From contig CAYWTM010000003.1 of assembly GCA_964460185.1 (NCBI GenBank), positions 1-64,000 of the forward strand: a DNA stretch of 64,000 nt. Direction: 5' to 3'. This document shows, piece by piece, positions 27,513-36,249 of this stretch (the stretch's first letter is position 1; every line of letters begins with the position of its first letter). Under the pieces are notes generated by a model. It worked only from the letters and a program-made list of their open reading frames with translations. It was not told the DNA's origin and searched no databases. The DNA comes from JAVJPJ01 sp040217295 (GTDB lineage: Bacteria > Pseudomonadota > Alphaproteobacteria > Rhodobacterales > Rhodobacteraceae). The position numbers and the translations under genes were made by a program.

Positions 27513-27991
27513 AGCCGTTGCATCACCGCGCGGGCCGTTTGGCCGGGCAAGGCCCGCAGGATCGACACCCGCGTCGCCTGGGTTTCGCGGCGCAGGATAT
27601 GGGCAATCACGGCCGGATGTTCGGCGGACAGGTCATCCTCCGCCGTCAACGCGGGCAACCGTGACAAACGGATCGCTGCACCGGGTTCGTTCGACGCGGC
27701 ATCTTTGCCCACCACCTCTGGGCTTGCATGAACACCGTTTGCACCGGTGTCTGCCGCGGACGGGCGCAACGGCTCCTCCACCCGGTGGCGCAGGTGCTGG
27801 ATCAGACGGTTCTTCTGCCACGACAGCCGGTCGTCATCGTCTGCCTTGCTGGTGCCGCGCGGGGCGACCGCGCCGTTTGTGCCCGCCAGCCGCGATGCCA
27901 CCGCTTCGCCGAATATCGAGGCAATCGCATCCAGCTTGGCCTGGCGGGAAGCGGCGCCTCCGGTGTCGCGATCCCTTGGGGTTCGGGTCAT
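27497..27991 (-). CDS. Short protein with FliG-like C-terminal segment, last gene of fliF operon
   Basis: 164 aa. The first 110 residues are basic, then variable, and not recognised. The last 45 (DLSAEHPAVIAHILRRET, then SILRALPGQTARAVMQRL) resemble the EHPQ-containing middle domain of the switch protein FliG. The FliG C-terminal domain with the charged residues that contact MotA is absent; normal FliG is about 330 aa. A near-perfect AAAGGAGG seven bases before the ATG shows it is well translated. The gene follows fliP by 31 bp on the same strand. It may be a reduced FliG, or a helper that mimics the FliG middle domain. No full fliG or fliM is in the window. Confidence 0.65.
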   Translation of the reverse strand: MTRTPRDRDTGGAASRQAKLDAIASIFGEAVASRLAGTNGAVAPRGTSKADDDDRLSWQKNRLIQHLRHRVEEPLRPSAADTGANGVHASPEVVGKDAASNEPGAAIRLSRLPALTAEDDLSAEHPAVIAHILRRETQATRVSILRALPGQTARAVMQRLRNPV

Positions 27992-28022
27992 GTCTGCACC
28001 TCCTTTGGCGGGTTGGTCCTTG

Positions 28023-28751
28023 TCAGAAATAGCTGCGCACCAGCGCGCCGGTCACCAAAGTCCATCCGTCGGCCACCACGAAAAAGGCCAGTTTGAACGG
28101 CAGGGATACAATGGCGGGCGGCACCATCATCATGCCCATCGACATCAGGATCGCGGCCACGACCAGATCGATGATCAGGAACGGCAAGAAGATCAGGAAC
28201 CCGATCTGAAAGGCGCGTTCGACCTCGCTCAACATGAAGGCCGGGATCAATATGGATGCATCGGGTTCGGTCACCTCGCCCAGACCCCGCAATTCCCCCA
28301 GGCTTTGCAATGTATCCATATCGACCCGGTTCAGCATGAAACCACGAAACGGGCCATAGGCGGCCGCCAGGGCATCCATGGTGGAAAGCCTGCCGTCCAG
28401 AAGGGGCAGGATTCCGGTCGCGTAGGCCTCCTGAAAGACGGGGGCCATCACGAAATAGGTGAGAAACAGGGCGAGGCTGACGATCAGCATGTTGGGCGGC
28501 GATTGCTGCAACCCGATCGCCTGGCGCAGGATGGACAAAACGGTCACCACAAATGGAAAGCAGGTGATCATGATGGCCAGTCCGGGCGCCAGGCTCAGCA
28601 CGGTGATCAGCGCGATCAATTGCAGGCTGCGGGCCGTCAACGAGGTGTCGCTGCCCAGATCGATGGTCAGTTCCTGCGCCCCGGCAAGACCCGGGAGCAG
28701 CAGGAATGCCAAGGCCATTGCCCCCGCGATCCACCGCCTACACGGGATCAT
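28023..28751 (-). CDS. fliP: Flagellar type III export protein FliP
   Basis: 242 aa inner-membrane component of the export gate. It has a cleavable N-terminal signal (LLLPGLAGA), then four membrane helices, with FliP motifs such as TCFPFVVTVLSILRQAIGLQ and PPNMLIVSLALFLTYFVM and the C-terminal GMMMVPPAIVSLPFKLAFF. I choose the ATG at 28751 because GGAGG lies six bases upstream; the frame is open 16 codons further. It overlaps the end of fliN by 14 bases, showing coupling. Confidence 0.95.
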   Translation of the reverse strand: MIPCRRWIAGAMALAFLLLPGLAGAQELTIDLGSDTSLTARSLQLIALITVLSLAPGLAIMITCFPFVVTVLSILRQAIGLQQSPPNMLIVSLALFLTYFVMAPVFQEAYATGILPLLDGRLSTMDALAAAYGPFRGFMLNRVDMDTLQSLGELRGLGEVTEPDASILIPAFMLSEVERAFQIGFLIFLPFLIIDLVVAAILMSMGMMMVPPAIVSLPFKLAFFVVADGWTLVTGALVRSYF

Positions 28752-29019
28752 GCCCGCCCTCCGCGATCCGGGTGATACGGACGGCCAGTTGCCCGGCACG
28801 ATCCTTGTCGAGTTCCACCAGTTCGCCTTCTGCGATCAGCTTGTCGCCCACATACAGCGCCACGGCATCCTCGATCCGGCTGTCCAAAGGCAGCACCGTG
28901 TCCGGCGTCATATCCATCACGTCGCGCAACAGCGGATGCGCGCGGCCCACGCAGACGCGGATTTCGATCGGGACCGCCTGCAGGGCCGCGGCGCGAAGGC
29001 TTGATTGAGGGCTGGGCAT
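28738..29019 (-). CDS. fliN: Flagellar motor switch protein FliN
   Basis: 93 aa, a single C-ring (SpoA) domain: VPIEIRVCVGRAHPLLRDVM and PLDSRIEDAVALYVGDKLIA, then EGELVELDKDRAGQLAVRIT. It forms the bottom of the C ring and helps dock the FliH-FliI export complex. Short, without the N-terminal extension found in some FliN. The start overlaps the fliH stop (TGATG). Confidence 0.92.
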   Translation of the reverse strand: MPSPQSSLRAAALQAVPIEIRVCVGRAHPLLRDVMDMTPDTVLPLDSRIEDAVALYVGDKLIAEGELVELDKDRAGQLAVRITRIAEGGHDPV

Positions 29020-29660
29020 CAGGCCACTCCTTGTTCGAATGTTTGAAGGGTGCCACCGGTTTCCGTGCGTACGAAGGCGCGGATGGCTTCGGCCATTCGG
29101 TCGGCTGCATCGCTCAGGTCTATGTCACGACGTTCCGCGCCGAACCTGATCGAAACCTGATCGTCCGCGAACGCGGGTTCTGTCTTGAGATCGATTTCCA
29201 ACCCCTCTCGCATGTCGATAAGCCGTTCCAACCCCGGCAGGGCTGCCGGCGCTGCGATCAACACCGGACGCGGATGGAGACCGTCGGCGGCAATTGCCTC
29301 AAGCTCGGCGATCACAGCGGGGGCGACAGCCTCGGCCGCGAGCCGGGGAAGCAACTGTGCAGCGATGTCTTCGAAAAGCGGGGCAAGCGAGGCAAGGACT
29401 TCCTGGCGTGCCTCGGCGTATAGCAGGGTCATATCGCGAAGGCTGGCTTCGAGAGCGGCGCCGATCCGGCGGTTGGCTTCGGCTTCTTCGCGGGCGCAAT
29501 CGTCCCAGCCGTCCTTGTAGCCCCGGTCAAAGGCCGCCAGCTTTTCGTCTTCTGTTTCGGCGGTTGCGGCGGGTGGTCCGCTGTCTGTCGGCCGGGACGG
29601 TTCGCCGCGTCCAAGCGCGACCGCAGAACTGAAATCCTCCAGCATCAAGGGTCGGGTCAT
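29019..29660 (-). CDS. fliH: FliH-like export regulator
   Basis: 213 aa, acidic. It has an N-terminal segment with a conserved MLEDFSS, a GxxxG-like helical part (FDRGYKDGWDDCAREEAEAN), and a C-terminal alpha/beta domain (PVLIAAPAALPGLERLI, ending GGTLQTFEQGVA). FliH binds and restrains the ATPase FliI and connects it to FliN. Sequence similarity is weak and the call leans on the order fliF-fliH-fliN-fliP. Overlaps fliF by ATGA. Confidence 0.8.
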   Translation of the reverse strand: MTRPLMLEDFSSAVALGRGEPSRPTDSGPPAATAETEDEKLAAFDRGYKDGWDDCAREEAEANRRIGAALEASLRDMTLLYAEARQEVLASLAPLFEDIAAQLLPRLAAEAVAPAVIAELEAIAADGLHPRPVLIAAPAALPGLERLIDMREGLEIDLKTEPAFADDQVSIRFGAERRDIDLSDAADRMAEAIRAFVRTETGGTLQTFEQGVA

Positions 29661-31330
29661 GGTCGAACCTCCTCGTCTTCTTCCATCCAGCTGCGCAGGA
29701 TCTCGACGGTTTCTTCCTCGCGTTCCTCGATCAGCCGGCGCAGGCGATCCACCGGATCGGGTGACCCGGTGTCAGCGCCGCCCGCCGGGTAGGGCGGGGC
29801 CGATCCCGGCAGGCCCGCGGATGCCGGGGCAGGCACGTCGCCACCCCCATGTGCAAGCGCGTCCGCGCCCTGTTCAGGCCCGGAAAGGGCAAGGCCCGAC
29901 GCGGGCGGTCGCGCTGTGGCCACCTGTAGGGGTGGTGCGTCATCTGCATCCTCTGCCATGGGCGGCAGGTCATAGGGAGCACGGCGCAAGAGCGGCCGCA
30001 GCAGCCCGAAAGCGATGAAAAGCGCGGCTGCCGACAATACAACGGTCTGCAGGACACGCCCCAGATCAAGGCTGATCCGGTCGGCAAAACCCGGCTGGAT
30101 CGCGCTGCCCAGTACACTCTCGTCGAAGACCATCGAATCGATGGTGACCGCGTCCCCGCGCTCGGCGTCATACCCGATGGCAGACCGCACCAGCGCGTCC
30201 AGTGCGGCAATCTCCTCTGCCGGGCGGGGGGTCATGGATCGGGTGCCGTCCGCGTCTGTCCCGGGAACGCCATTGAGCAAGACGGCCACGGTGATGCGGC
30301 GGATATCGCCCGGCTCGCGTTCCAGTTCCCGCTGCACCTCGGAAATGTCGAAGGTCGTGCTTTCCCGCGATTCAGCCGCCTGGCTCGAGGATTCTCCCCC
30401 GTTGGCGGCATCGCCGTCGGGCAGGTTCGACGCGACGGTCACGCCCGCGCCGGTATCCGCATCGCGCGATGTGTTGTTACGCTCTTCGGTTTCGGTGGCG
30501 ATGACCACCCGGCTTTCCGGGTCGATCCTGCGTTCGACAATCGTCTCGCGCGTGGTGTTGAGGTCTACATTCACCTGCACCACGGCGTTGCCCGGCCCGA
30601 CGCGCGCCGCCAAGAGACGTTCCACGTTGCGGCGCAGTTCTTCCGCCCGCGAGGCCGCGTTGGCCGTGGATGACATGGCGTCGACCGCGCCCAGGACCTG
30701 CCCGCTATCCGCATCCAGAACGGTCACGTTCTCGGGCAAGAGCCCGGGAACCGACGACGCCACCAGGAAACGCAACGCCTGCGCATGGCCGGGCGCAAGC
30801 CCGCCTGCCGCAGGATGCAACGCGACCGAGGCGGTGACCTGCTGTGCCGGTTGGAATGGATCAGAGCCGGGGTTTGCAAGATGGACGCGCGCCCCCCGGA
30901 TACGCGGACTGGAGGCGATGGTGCGGGCCAGTTCGCCTTCCTTCGCGCGCCAATAGGCGGCGTCGAACATCTGCGACGTGGTGCCGAAACCGGACAGCGA
31001 ATCCAGCAATTCGTACCCCGCCGCACCGTTGGCCGGTAACCCTTCGCCTGCCAGGCTCATCCGCAGGGCATCGCGGTGTTGCACATCGACAAGGATACCG
31101 TCGCCCTGCACCCGGTATGCGATACCGCGTGCTTCGATGGCGGTCACGACCTCGCCGGCCGCGGCCGGGTCGAGGCCGGCGTACAAAAGGGCGTAACTGG
31201 GTGCCGTGGCCACCCGCGTCAGCACCACGAGGATCAGCAAGAGGGCCGCCACCCCGCCGACCAGAAAACCGCGGCGACGGCCATCCAATCCATTCCAAAG
31301 TCCGGTCAGCGCGTTCACCACGACCCTCAT
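29657..31330 (-). CDS. fliF: Flagellar MS-ring protein FliF
   Basis: 557 aa. A membrane helix at about residues 20-40 and a second near 430-450 flank a large periplasmic part with the ring-building motifs (ALLYAGLDPAAAGEVVTAIE, VHLANPGSDPFQPAQQVTAS). The cytoplasmic C-terminus is acidic and would bind FliG. FliF seeds basal body assembly. The first gene of a minus-strand operon (fliF-fliH-fliN-fliP-FliG-like), divergent from fliL over a spacer with a CtrA-like box. Confidence 0.96.
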   Translation of the reverse strand: MRVVVNALTGLWNGLDGRRRGFLVGGVAALLLILVVLTRVATAPSYALLYAGLDPAAAGEVVTAIEARGIAYRVQGDGILVDVQHRDALRMSLAGEGLPANGAAGYELLDSLSGFGTTSQMFDAAYWRAKEGELARTIASSPRIRGARVHLANPGSDPFQPAQQVTASVALHPAAGGLAPGHAQALRFLVASSVPGLLPENVTVLDADSGQVLGAVDAMSSTANAASRAEELRRNVERLLAARVGPGNAVVQVNVDLNTTRETIVERRIDPESRVVIATETEERNNTSRDADTGAGVTVASNLPDGDAANGGESSSQAAESRESTTFDISEVQRELEREPGDIRRITVAVLLNGVPGTDADGTRSMTPRPAEEIAALDALVRSAIGYDAERGDAVTIDSMVFDESVLGSAIQPGFADRISLDLGRVLQTVVLSAAALFIAFGLLRPLLRRAPYDLPPMAEDADDAPPLQVATARPPASGLALSGPEQGADALAHGGGDVPAPASAGLPGSAPPYPAGGADTGSPDPVDRLRRLIEEREEETVEILRSWMEEDEEVRP

Positions 31331-31378
31331 CTTGTTGCCATTCTGGCTGTGTCGAATTCGGTGATAGGGGGGCGCCGA

Positions 31379-31393
31379 TTAAGATTCGGTTAG
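31379..31393. promoter_or_regulatory. CtrA-like box in the fliF/fliL divergent spacer
   Basis: TTAA-GATTCGG-TTAG matches TTAA-N7-TTAA at 7 of 8 positions. It lies 49 bases from the fliF start and 50 bases from the chosen fliL start, so one site could serve both operons. Confidence 0.65.
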
Positions 31394-31442
31394 TGCTGTG
31401 GCGCTAAAACGGGGCGAGAACATAAGGAGATCAGGCGCCCCC

Positions 31443-31940
31443 ATGGCTGATGACGAATCCCCGGAAAACGCAACCCGACAGAAAAAGGGGCTGCTGGTGC
31501 CCCTGGTGTTGGGTCTTGCGCTTGCCTGTGCCGGTGGCGCGGGTGGCTACTGGGCCGTCACAACGGGGCCGCTGGCGTCCCAGGTGGCGCCCCCCCCCTC
31601 GGACGGCGACGATCCGCCCGAACTGGCGTCGGACCCCGTCCTGGCCAGTTTCGTGCCGCTCGAGACGGTCGTGATCTCCTTGGGTCCCGAGGAAACGGCC
31701 CGACATCTGATCTTCACAGCCGAGCTTGAGGTTGATCCCGACCACGAGGCCGAGGTGACGCGCCTCAGTCCGCGGGTTCTGGATGTTCTCAACAGCTATC
31801 TTCGCGTCATCAGCATCGCGGAGTTGAGCGATCCGGCAAGTCTCGGGCGGCTGCGGGCGCAGATGCTGCGCCGGATCCAGGTGGTGACCGGCGCAGGGCG
31901 CGTGCGTGACCTTCTCGTAACGCAATTCGTGGTGAACTGA
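31443..31940 (+). CDS. fliL: Flagellar basal body-associated protein FliL
   Basis: 165 aa with a cytoplasmic tail, one membrane helix (LLVPLVLGLALACAGGAGGY) and a periplasmic FliL domain (PLETVVISLGPEETARHLIF to LLVTQFVVN). FliL rings the stator and supports torque. I use the ATG at 31443, which fits the family; AAGGAG lies about 13 bases upstream, a long spacer, and an upstream GTG start at 31398 cannot be excluded. A run of nine C (31590-31598) lies in the coding part just after the membrane helix. Confidence 0.88.
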   Translation: MADDESPENATRQKKGLLVPLVLGLALACAGGAGGYWAVTTGPLASQVAPPPSDGDDPPELASDPVLASFVPLETVVISLGPEETARHLIFTAELEVDPDHEAEVTRLSPRVLDVLNSYLRVISIAELSDPASLGRLRAQMLRRIQVVTGAGRVRDLLVTQFVVN

Positions 31941-32477
31941 ATGCCAGAAATCGTGAGCTACGCGGCTGATATAATGATGATTTTCGCATCTTTGGGGGCG
32001 GCCTGCTATTGCCTTGTCCTGTCGCGTCGCCTGTCGCGACTGACAAGTTTCGACAAGGGGATCGGAGGGGCGATTGCCGTCCTTTCAGCTCAGGTCGACG
32101 ACATGAAGATCGCGCTGTCCGAGGCCAAGGCCGGCTCCGAGGGGGCGGGCGGTCACTTGCAGGATCTGGTCCGTCAGGCCCGGGACATCTCGGGTGAACT
32201 GGAACTGATGATCGCCTCGTGCCACGATTTTGCCGAGGAAGCGCTGGTTGTGCAGGGTCAAGCTCCTGTCGCTTCCCCGCTTCCGGCGGGTGACGTTCCG
32301 CCCCCCGCCGGACCAAGGGACCACCCGGTGATTGCCGCTGACACAGACGCGGCCGGCGGCTCCGATCACGGGGCAGACGACACTGCCGGGCAAGATGCCC
32401 CTGTCCTTGTGTTCGGCACCCGTAGATCAGCCGCCGCGAATCCCGCTTTCCAGCGTCATGACCAGGTACAGGTCTGA
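31941..32477 (+). CDS. Single-pass membrane protein of flagellar clusters (DUF6468/PflI-like)
   Basis: 178 aa. An N-terminal membrane helix (ADIMMIFASLGAACYCLVLS) is followed by RRLSRLTSFDKGIGGAIAVL and a helical coiled region, then a disordered Pro/Ala/Asp tail ending in a short conserved VLVFGTRR. The arrangement resembles the DUF6468 family, whose Caulobacter member PflI affects flagellum positioning. The start codon directly follows the fliL stop, so translation is coupled. The family assignment is from pattern memory and is moderate. Confidence 0.6.
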   Translation: MPEIVSYAADIMMIFASLGAACYCLVLSRRLSRLTSFDKGIGGAIAVLSAQVDDMKIALSEAKAGSEGAGGHLQDLVRQARDISGELELMIASCHDFAEEALVVQGQAPVASPLPAGDVPPPAGPRDHPVIAADTDAAGGSDHGADDTAGQDAPVLVFGTRRSAAANPAFQRHDQVQV

Positions 32478-32480
32478 TCC

Positions 32481-33146
32481 ATGATCCAGCGCCCCACAGC
32501 ACATCCGGCGCCACGCAGGCGATGGCGGCAGCGCTACCTGCTGACGGGACTCGGGTTCCTCTTTGCGGTCTCGGCAGTTTTGCGTCTTGGGTCCCTTGAT
32601 CTGGCAATCGCGCAGGCGGACCAGACGACCGCGCCCGGTCAGGAGGGGTACGTGACCCAGGCGTCGGCACCACAGGCGGCGCTGCCCGGTGGCCTGACCA
32701 TGTCGCTTCAGGCTGCATTGGTCGAGGTCGAAGATCTCCGCCTTGCCCTTGTGGCGCGCGAGGCGGCACTTGCCGATCGTGAGCGGGCCGTCGCCACGGC
32801 GCAGGCCCTGATCGAGGAACGACTGGTCGAGCTGGAGGAGGCCGAAGCGCGGCTTTCCGCGCTGATCAGCATGTCCGACAGTGCCGCGGAAACGGACCTG
32901 GACCGTCTGACCAGCGTCTACGAGACGATGCCGCCCGAACAGGCAGCCGCCCTGTTCGAGCAGATGGACGCGCGCTTTGCCGCCGGATTCCTGTCGCGCA
33001 TGAATGCCGCGGCCAGCGCCCGCCTCATGGCGGAGCTGGCGCCCGAAACGGCCTATGCCGTTTCCGTCGTGATCGCGACCCGCAACACCGCGGCGCCAAC
33101 CCTTGGATCCGGGCAGCAGGATGATCGCCCCGATACCGAAAATTAA
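32481..33146 (+). CDS. MotE-like periplasmic chaperone with coiled coil
   Basis: 221 aa. A membrane anchor or signal (YLLTGLGFLFAVSAVLRLG), a long heptad-rich coiled coil (about residues 75-135) and a C-terminal MgtE-N-like helical domain (SVYETMPPEQAAALFEQMD, FLSRMNAAASARLMAELAPE). This layout matches MotE of rhizobia, which folds the periplasmic stator-binding protein MotC. The gene sits between fliL and motA, and a large periplasmic protein that could be its client follows motA. Confidence 0.75.
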   Translation: MIQRPTAHPAPRRRWRQRYLLTGLGFLFAVSAVLRLGSLDLAIAQADQTTAPGQEGYVTQASAPQAALPGGLTMSLQAALVEVEDLRLALVAREAALADRERAVATAQALIEERLVELEEAEARLSALISMSDSAAETDLDRLTSVYETMPPEQAAALFEQMDARFAAGFLSRMNAAASARLMAELAPETAYAVSVVIATRNTAAPTLGSGQQDDRPDTEN

Positions 33147-33190
33147 ACCTTTCCAGACAACCTGTCCCCGCACAGCAGGAGAAACGTGTC

Positions 33191-34063
33191 ATGATCGGAG
33201 TGATGGGCATCGTGGTCGTGTTCGCCATGGTCTTTGGCGGCTACCTGTCGGCTGGCGGGAAAATGGGGATCATCCTCAAGGCCCTTCCCTACGAGATGAT
33301 GATGATCATGGGGGCTGCGACCGGGGCCTTCCTGATCGCCAATGACAAGCTGGGGATCAAGCACACGATCTCCGACATCAAAAAGGTGTTCAAAGGCCCC
33401 AAGTGGGCAGCTGCGGATTACCGCGACCTGTTGTGCCTTCTTTTCGAACTGATCCGGTTGGCGCGCCAAAGCATGGTGGCCGTCGAAACGCATATCGAAG
33501 ATCCCCAAGGCTCCGAGGTTTTCGCGCGATACCCCAGGATCCTGGCCGATCACGACGCGGTCGAACTGATCTGCGATACCATGCGTTCAGCCGCGATGAA
33601 CTACGATGACCCGGTTCAGGTCGAAGAGGTGCTGGACAAGCGTCTCGAGAGCCGTTTGCACCACGCGCTGCATTCCTCCCACGCGCTGCAGAACATCGCT
33701 GACGCGCTTCCGGCGCTGGGCATCGTGGCGGCGGTGCTGGGCGTCATCAAGACCATGGCATCCATCGATCAGCCGCCCGAGATCCTGGGTGGGCTGATCG
33801 GTGGCGCCCTGGTCGGAACGTTTCTGGGTGTCTTTCTCTCCTACGGCTTTGTCGGCCCGTTTTCGGTGCGGGTGAAATCCGCAGTGGAAGAAGACCATCA
33901 GTTCTACCTGCTCGTCCGCGAGGTTCTGGTCGCCAACCTGCACAACCACGCGACGAATATCTGTATCGAGGTCGGGCGCCAGAACACGCCCCACCATCTG
34001 CGCCCGGGTTTTGCCGATCTGGAGGATGCCTTGCGCGGCTTGAAGGCCCCCGCCGCCGCATGA
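33191..34063 (+). CDS. motA: Flagellar motor stator protein MotA
   Basis: 290 aa with four membrane helices, two at the N-terminus and two near residues 175-230 (ALGIVAAVLGVIKTMASI, LIGGALVGTFLGVFLSYGF), and the large cytoplasmic loop between them. It forms the proton channel with MotB and contacts the rotor. The length fits the family. AGGAG precedes the start. The stop overlaps the next gene (ATGA). motB is separate, 11 kb upstream. Confidence 0.96.
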   Translation: MIGVMGIVVVFAMVFGGYLSAGGKMGIILKALPYEMMMIMGAATGAFLIANDKLGIKHTISDIKKVFKGPKWAAADYRDLLCLLFELIRLARQSMVAVETHIEDPQGSEVFARYPRILADHDAVELICDTMRSAAMNYDDPVQVEEVLDKRLESRLHHALHSSHALQNIADALPALGIVAAVLGVIKTMASIDQPPEILGGLIGGALVGTFLGVFLSYGFVGPFSVRVKSAVEEDHQFYLLVREVLVANLHNHATNICIEVGRQNTPHHLRPGFADLEDALRGLKAPAAA

Positions 34064-36249
34064 CCAGAATGGACCTTTCATATGTCGCGCGATGCGGCCT
34101 CTGGGCGCTTGTGGTCTGGCTTGCCGGCGGCGTGGCGGCATCGGCGCAGACGATTGACGTCATGTCCGGCGAACATTCCGACTTCACGCGCCTTGTGCTT
34201 GATATCGGCGAAGATCGGGATTGGGCCCTGGCCGAGGCTGACGGAATGCTGCGGTTGAGCCTGTCGCCCCAGGTCGACGGGTTCGCGATTGGCCAGGTGT
34301 TCAACGTGATCCCGCGCACGCGCCTGGCAGACATGCGTGCGACCGGGACCCTCGACTTGAGCCTGGCCTGCGATTGCCCGGTCTCGGCAAACCGATACCA
34401 GGGGCGCTACCTCATCGTCGATATCGGCGATCCGGTCGACCCGCCCCCGGGCGACGGCGATCCCACCGATGATGCGGTCGCACAGGCCGAAGCCGCCCGG
34501 CGTTTGGCGGCGGCCGAAACCCTGCCCGATCTGACCACGCTGCTGACTGACCCCTCCGATACCGCGCCCGCGTCGCGGCCCGACACACCGTCGCCAGACT
34601 CGGGTTTGCCCGACGCGGCGTCCGTCAGCCTTGAACAGGCCTCGCAAATCATGGCTGAACAACTGGCGCGCGCGGCGGCGTCCGGACTTCTTCAACCGCA
34701 GCTTGATCGCCCGGTACCTTATGCCGCCCGCGTCAATCCCGGCCGTTCGCCGGCCCCGAGGCCGCAGGAACAGCAGGTCTCGATGGCCGTGGGCGCATCG
34801 CCCGAGCCCGATGAAAACGACGATGCCACGCCGCACCCCGAACCCCCGTCCGGCATTCCCATCCGCGCGGAAACGGCTGTGGATGCGGCTCTGCATCACG
34901 CCATCGGGGCCGGGCGGCAGGAAACCCGCCTGGTCTGCACCGGGCGCGAGATGGCCCTGGTTGACTGGTCCGCCGGGGCGGGCGTGGACCAGGGCCTGGG
35001 GCTCTTGCGCCAGGGCCTCTACGATGAACGCGACCAACTGCAGCCCGACGGCGTCCTGGCATTGGCGCGGCACTACCTGTATTTCGGCTTCGGAGCGGAG
35101 GCCGCTTTCTGGCTGACCCGGCTTGAACAGCCGCCCGAGGATTTGCTGGTCGTCGCCGCACTCGTGGATGGTGTTCCCGGCCCGCATTTCCCCCCCGTGA
35201 CCGATCCCGTGATCTGCAGCGACGAAGAATTCCTGTGGCGGTACCTGGACGGGGCCTTAGCCGACACCCTGACCGAGGATCAGGGCAATCGCGTGCAGCG
35301 CGCAACAGCGGCCCTGCCGCGCGTTCTCAGGGATCAGGTGGCGCCGCGAACCGCCAGGCAGCTGCACCGCGATGGCCATGCACATGCGGCGCGAAACCTG
35401 CGCGACATGCTGGTGCGGGGGGGGCGGCTCCCGGCGGCGGCGCGTCTCCAGCTGGATCTCGACCTTGGCATCCCGCAAGATGGCGGCGCCGTGGCCACGC
35501 GTCTGGCCCTGGCCCAGGCGATCCGCGATGACGGCGCGGATCCCGTGGCCGCCATGTCGTATGCCATGGCCTTCGACCGTGACACCGGATCTGCCATCAC
35601 GCAAACCCGTCTGATCGCGGCAGAGGCCTTGTTGCGGGAAAACGGGATGGGCCCGTCCACGGTCGCACTTTGGCACGAGGTTGTCCTGGCGCAGGCGTCG
35701 CGTGGTCAGATCGACCGCGTCCTGGAATTGCTGGCGGCGCCCGGAATGCCACAAGATGCCGTGGGCGACACGTTGACCGCCCTGTTTGCCGACCGACTGT
35801 CCGCCGATGATACCGCCGCGCTTTTCATTCTTGCGCGGGTGCATGGGCCCGCCTGGCTGGCCGAAGGTTCGGTCGCCGGTCGCGCCCGCGTCGGCAGCAT
35901 CGCGCATCTGCGTGACGCCGGGCTGAGCGAGGCCGCCGATATGCTGCGCGGCACGCAGCGGATGCTGATCCTGCCGGCCCGCCCCGCTGTGGAACCTGCC
36001 GCCGGAGCTGATCTCGAAGCTGCGTGGCAAACTGCGGATTGGCCCGCGCTTGAGGCGCAGGCCGATGGGCCGCACGGACAACTGGCGGCACGTATGCGCC
36101 TGCACTCCGACGCGGCCACAACGCCGGTCGCCCCCCGCGGCGACCTTGGCGATCTGGCCGCACGCGTAGAAGACAGCCGAACCTTGCGGGCGGAAATCTC
36201 CGCTTTGCTGTCCAGCCCCAGCCCCCGACTGCGCGGGGTGTCGCCATGA
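34060..36249 (+). CDS. Large periplasmic flagellar-cluster protein with AMIN-like domain, possible MotC counterpart
   Basis: 729 aa, not a named family to me. A signal peptide ends near residue 30 (ASAQ). Residues 31-125 look like an AMIN-type beta domain (SGEHSDFTRLVLDIGED and a closing RYLIVDIGDP). A Pro/Asp-rich flexible region runs to about 285, and the rest is helical, repeat-like (TPR-type) sequence. AMIN domains bind septal or peptidoglycan components. It lies between motA and a lytic transglycosylase, with ATGA overlaps on both sides, and close to the MotE-like gene, so it may be the stator-linked partner that MotC is in rhizobia. A run of eight G (35417-35424) lies inside. Confidence 0.7.
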   Translation: MTRMDLSYVARCGLWALVVWLAGGVAASAQTIDVMSGEHSDFTRLVLDIGEDRDWALAEADGMLRLSLSPQVDGFAIGQVFNVIPRTRLADMRATGTLDLSLACDCPVSANRYQGRYLIVDIGDPVDPPPGDGDPTDDAVAQAEAARRLAAAETLPDLTTLLTDPSDTAPASRPDTPSPDSGLPDAASVSLEQASQIMAEQLARAAASGLLQPQLDRPVPYAARVNPGRSPAPRPQEQQVSMAVGASPEPDENDDATPHPEPPSGIPIRAETAVDAALHHAIGAGRQETRLVCTGREMALVDWSAGAGVDQGLGLLRQGLYDERDQLQPDGVLALARHYLYFGFGAEAAFWLTRLEQPPEDLLVVAALVDGVPGPHFPPVTDPVICSDEEFLWRYLDGALADTLTEDQGNRVQRATAALPRVLRDQVAPRTARQLHRDGHAHAARNLRDMLVRGGRLPAAARLQLDLDLGIPQDGGAVATRLALAQAIRDDGADPVAAMSYAMAFDRDTGSAITQTRLIAAEALLRENGMGPSTVALWHEVVLAQASRGQIDRVLELLAAPGMPQDAVGDTLTALFADRLSADDTAALFILARVHGPAWLAEGSVAGRARVGSIAHLRDAGLSEAADMLRGTQRMLILPARPAVEPAAGADLEAAWQTADWPALEAQADGPHGQLAARMRLHSDAATTPVAPRGDLGDLAARVEDSRTLRAEISALLSSPSPRLRGVSP

